From Pleurotus djamor (Eukaryota; Basidiomycota; Agaricomycetes; Agaricales; Pleurotaceae), in contig JAPEVF010000024.1 of the NCBI GenBank assembly GCA_029747585.1, positions 120,157 through 184,156 of the forward strand: DNA of 64,000 nt, read 5' to 3'. The notes under the pieces were generated by a model. The model searched no databases. It was not told where the DNA came from and worked only from the letters and a program-made list of their open reading frames with translations. The first letter of the stretch is position 1; every line of letters starts with the position of its first letter. The translations under genes and the position numbers were made by a program. Positions 61,210 through 64,000 of this stretch are shown one piece after another.

Positions 61210-62095
61210 TCTCACTCTCCTTTTGTCCGGACTGCTTCAAACCATGTACTTTATCATCCCTTGCATTTCCCACTCAGCTCCCCAACTCAACTCAACCAAC
61301 ACACACTCATTCTGTAGCTTTGCCTTTCCCCTAGATATCTTTATGACCGTTCTCTTTCCCTTTTCTGCACCACAGCATCTGTACTCTATTCAACCGCTCA
61401 TCGAGCCATACTTCTTCAGCTTCAACGTTTATTTACATTGGCCACTGGCCGATATTTATTTTATATCAGTACCACTTAATCAACCTTTGCTTTCAAGTCC
61501 ATTCACTCTCCCTCCATACATTCATAGTCGTCGTATAATTGCCAACCTCGTCTGTAGCCTTTACTGTTTTTACCGATTTCCTGCGATAAAAATAATACCG
61601 CACCTGGATCTTTTGAAGCTCGGCGCACGAAGATCATACATTGGGCCCAACATTTTGTGTTGCGACGCTAAATCAGCAAGGTCCAATGTACTCCTGACTC
61701 AGATCATATCGATCATCCCTAACTCCTTTCCCCCTTGTTTACTTTCGAACCCCGCCTTCTTCTTGTAAGCAACTTGTAAGAACCAGCTCGTGAATCCACC
61801 TCTGCAGCTTCGGTTATTTTTTAGTTTGCTAGTCGTCGTTGGAGGTGGTGAGGGTGTAGATCCCCCTGATTATGCTCAATTCTCTGGCAATCTTCCGAGG
61901 ACGACGTATCCGAGACTCGAGTCTCGAGACCTCTAAAAAATCAATGCATTGGAAATTGGCCATCCGCCTCCTTTCTTCCTTTGACTCCAGCAAGATGGAG
62001 CTAACCGACTATCATGTACTTGGAATGTCAGTGATGTTAACATAGTTTCATGCTCTCAACAATGAACAACGAAACATAATAACGTCTAACAGGCC
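61210..62095. other. No supported gene
   Basis: Pyrimidine-rich 3' flank of the preceding gene, then the 5' flank of paralogue B. The part 61960-62100 resembles 51900-52050 ('tgactccaacaagatg' type sequence and 'gactatcatg'). Confidence 0.5.
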
Positions 62096-62102
62096 AATCG
62101 CC

Positions 62103-63596
62103 ATGCGCCGTGGAGGTATCTTTCCTTCCAGAAACCTGCCTTGGTTCTTGATTACTCTCCTATGCGTCGCAGTATGGTCAATCATACTTGCGAATATCGA
62201 CACCAGTGACTTCAATTGGATTGCGGAGGAATATCCTTGGTCTCTCGCAGGGTCAGCTCATCTTTCACATCATTCATCCGTCCTCACGGGACTCACCTGG
62301 CTGGAATATCTAGCGTGAGCTTCGTGCTTGCTGCATGCATTGTCGGCCGCCTTATCTTCTCTGCCGAACGGCTCGCCAATTCATTCAAGCAATGGCACTT
62401 GATTTCCCGATCCATACTCAATTTTGCATCACTAGCGAGTTCGCTATTCCTTACCATCCACCAACTCCTAGCCTAGACGTTAACAAGGATCTATAGACAC
62501 GCCCTATCACTGCGAAGATATCTGGAGTTCTGGGATCCTACCTCAAGAAGGTGTTTTCGGTACTTTGGAAGAGTTTGTTATTGCTCTGGGCTTATATGCA
62601 CAACCAAAACTACCAGCCGGTCTCAATGCCGACAAGCACGATACGGTACGTCTGTGTGAGCTCTAATTTTCTCCCCCTTTTCTGATCAATCAGCTGCAGG
62701 ATACCGAAGATGTAGTTTCCGACACGTTGGTGTCGAAAACTTCCAGCTTCATCAACCAGTTCCTCTCTTTGAAAAACTCCATATTTCTCTCAAACAAAAC
62801 GAATACCAATCAAGATGCGAGCAGGTTATGGGTTGATTTGGTATGTCAAACATCTTAGCTCAGTCGTGATGTGCCCTAATCTTCAGTTCTCACTGTTAGC
62901 ACCTGGAAGTTCTGGAGATGGAGCGAACTAGTGAAATTGATGAACCTACTGCAGGTACGTCATGCTCTACACTAATTCGTGTGCAATATATTCACAAAAC
63001 AACACATTTCTCCACTCAGAAAAACTCATTTTCTTATTAGATGACATCAAATCCCAACTTGCGCTGATTGCACATTTCAGCGGGTTCTCCTTTGGCCCAC
63101 GCAGTATCAACCTCTCTCTGCCCCTCGACATTGTCACTGTGCTTTACTGTCTTACACTTGTGGGTAACCCTCTCCGTACAACTCCTCTCCCAGCTCGCTC
63201 ATGAACACTACCCATTACCCATAATAAATAGCCATTGCACACCCTAGGTAGTCCTTTCATGCGTGTGCTATACACAATGATCGTGGTAAAGCGAACGCAG
63301 TGTCTATTGTTTACTCACGAACAGCTAATGATGTCCTTTTCAAGTCGTTTGGTTACTTGGGGGTTTTGACCGTCGGGGATGATCTCGAAGGTAGGCCATC
63401 TATCCCATTCCAAGACTATGGTCGATCTTGATTTTGATATTTTCCTTGTCGTTTTATCTGGACATGATTTACGACTGTCCGTACAAATTTCCCTTGTGCG
63501 CAATCATCAATTCTGACCCTACGGATCCCTTTTTCAGGTGTCGAGCCATGCGTCCTTGTCGCGGAGACACATAACCCCTATTTATCACTGGTTTGA
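62103..63596 (+). CDS. Multi-exon membrane protein of unknown family, paralogue B
   Basis: The start MRRGGIFPSRNLPWFLITLL has a membrane segment (ITLLCVAVWSIILANI), then WLEYL and VSFVLAACIVGRLIF, and QWHLISRSILNFASLAS. As in paralogue A, a GTTCGC donor and a TATAG acceptor lead to NTPYHCEDIWSSGILPQEGV, FGTLEEFVIALGLYAQPKLP. Then TEDVVSDTLVSKTSSFINQF, a longer linker than in A, HLEVLEMERTSEIDEPTA and DDIKSQLALIAHFSGFSFGP, NLSLPLDIVTVLYCLTL. The final exon is GVEPCVLVAETHNPYLSLV, stop 63594-63596. Identity to A is obvious in every exon, with A's motif order kept. Both copies seem intact. Confidence 0.65.
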
Positions 63597-63599
63597 GTT

Positions 63600-64000
63600 G
63601 TACGCTGCACTGATTGTAATAAATATCATTTCACATTGAGATTCAGGACGAGGTTCTACAAAGCTTTGTGTCCTTGCGAGCCAGTCTCAGAAAAATCCAG
63701 CATCTTCCNCGTCTTTACAGAGCAGCAGGACCGGGGCTGCACCCCCTCGCAACCTCCTTAAGCAGGGCCAGCGAGCTAGCCTCAATGGTCAACCCTGGAT
63801 TGACACCTACGCTACTACTACCTGAAGAATCCCCAGCACCTCTTCGACCCCTTCAGAAACTACACCACCGCCTCCGGCTCCTTCAGAACCCCTTTCGCAG
63901 CTCCCATCCCCACCCTTAGTTGCCTACACCAGTTCTTAGTCATTCTCTTGTTCTTGCTTCGAGTCCTTCGCCTGCGCCCACATCGCTTTTTCCTCCTCCA
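63600..64000 (+). other. Unassigned Pro-rich open sequence at the window edge
   Basis: A plus-strand frame (63668-63919) encodes a Leu/Pro-rich peptide (TLLLPEESPAPLRPLQKLHH) with no recognised domain. It may be the beginning or an exon of a gene running out of the window. One N is at 63709. Confidence 0.2.

Overview
The window is nuclear DNA from a filamentous basidiomycete, most likely an Agaricomycete (mushroom-forming fungus). Evidence: densely packed multi-exon genes with introns of about 45-65 nt, GT..AG borders and CTAAC/CTGAC-like branch sites; an F-box-family protein of the expanded agaricomycete type; aryl-alcohol-oxidase-type GMC flavoenzymes; a Crinkler-like kinase; and many long Ser/Thr/Pro-rich proteins. 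No bacterial, viral or organellar segment is evident. Exon borders were read by eye and are approximate unless a splice site is quoted.

Layout, left half. 1-1.4 kb: C-terminal part of an F-box-family gene. 2.57-3.47 kb: three ~300-bp tandem repeats that include the 3' end of a lysine-rich gene (3.4-5.3 kb, minus). 5.4-7.4 kb: chromatin-remodelling subunit Rsc7/Npl6 (minus). 7.5-8.4 kb: a conserved, possibly mitochondrial protein. 8.7-20.8 kb: one giant gene with a PH-like domain, long Ser/Thr and SR-rich tracts and a C-terminal coiled coil. Then a compact housekeeping block: RBX1 (21.1 kb), tubulin cofactor C (21.9 kb) and a tiny Cys-rich protein (23.3 kb). A secreted carboxylesterase (23.9-26.1 kb, minus), a Crinkler-like kinase (26.9-29.6 kb), a membrane-anchored Ser/Thr-rich protein (30.5-33.0 kb, minus) and an alpha/beta hydrolase ending in a peroxisomal-type tripeptide (34.6-36.4 kb) follow.

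Right half. 36.5-43.0 kb is an accessory island: five tandem copies of a small secreted Gly/Asn/Ser-rich protein gene, all on the minus strand. Each has a TATA box at the same spacing, a shared upstream motif and a 42-nt leader region; in four copies that region is a 14-codon upstream ORF. After ribosomal protein eL20 (43.6 kb) come two tandem GMC oxidoreductases (44.7-47.0 and 48.7-51.0 kb, minus), an S41-family secreted peptidase (55.0-58.3 kb), a proline-rich unknown (60.0-61.2 kb), and two paralogous membrane-protein genes about 10 kb apart (52.1 and 62.1 kb).

How it fits together: the core genes (Rsc7, RBX1, TBCC, eL20) do not form a pathway. The secreted enzymes (esterase, two GMC oxidases, S41 peptidase) and the small secreted protein array suit a fungus that interacts enzymatically with its surroundings. 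The strongest candidates for something undescribed are the five-copy secreted-protein array with its conserved leader/upstream ORF, and the Crinkler-kinase. A technical signal also matters: the ambiguous bases sit mainly at codon wobble positions in a few blocks, as expected for two collapsed haplotypes.
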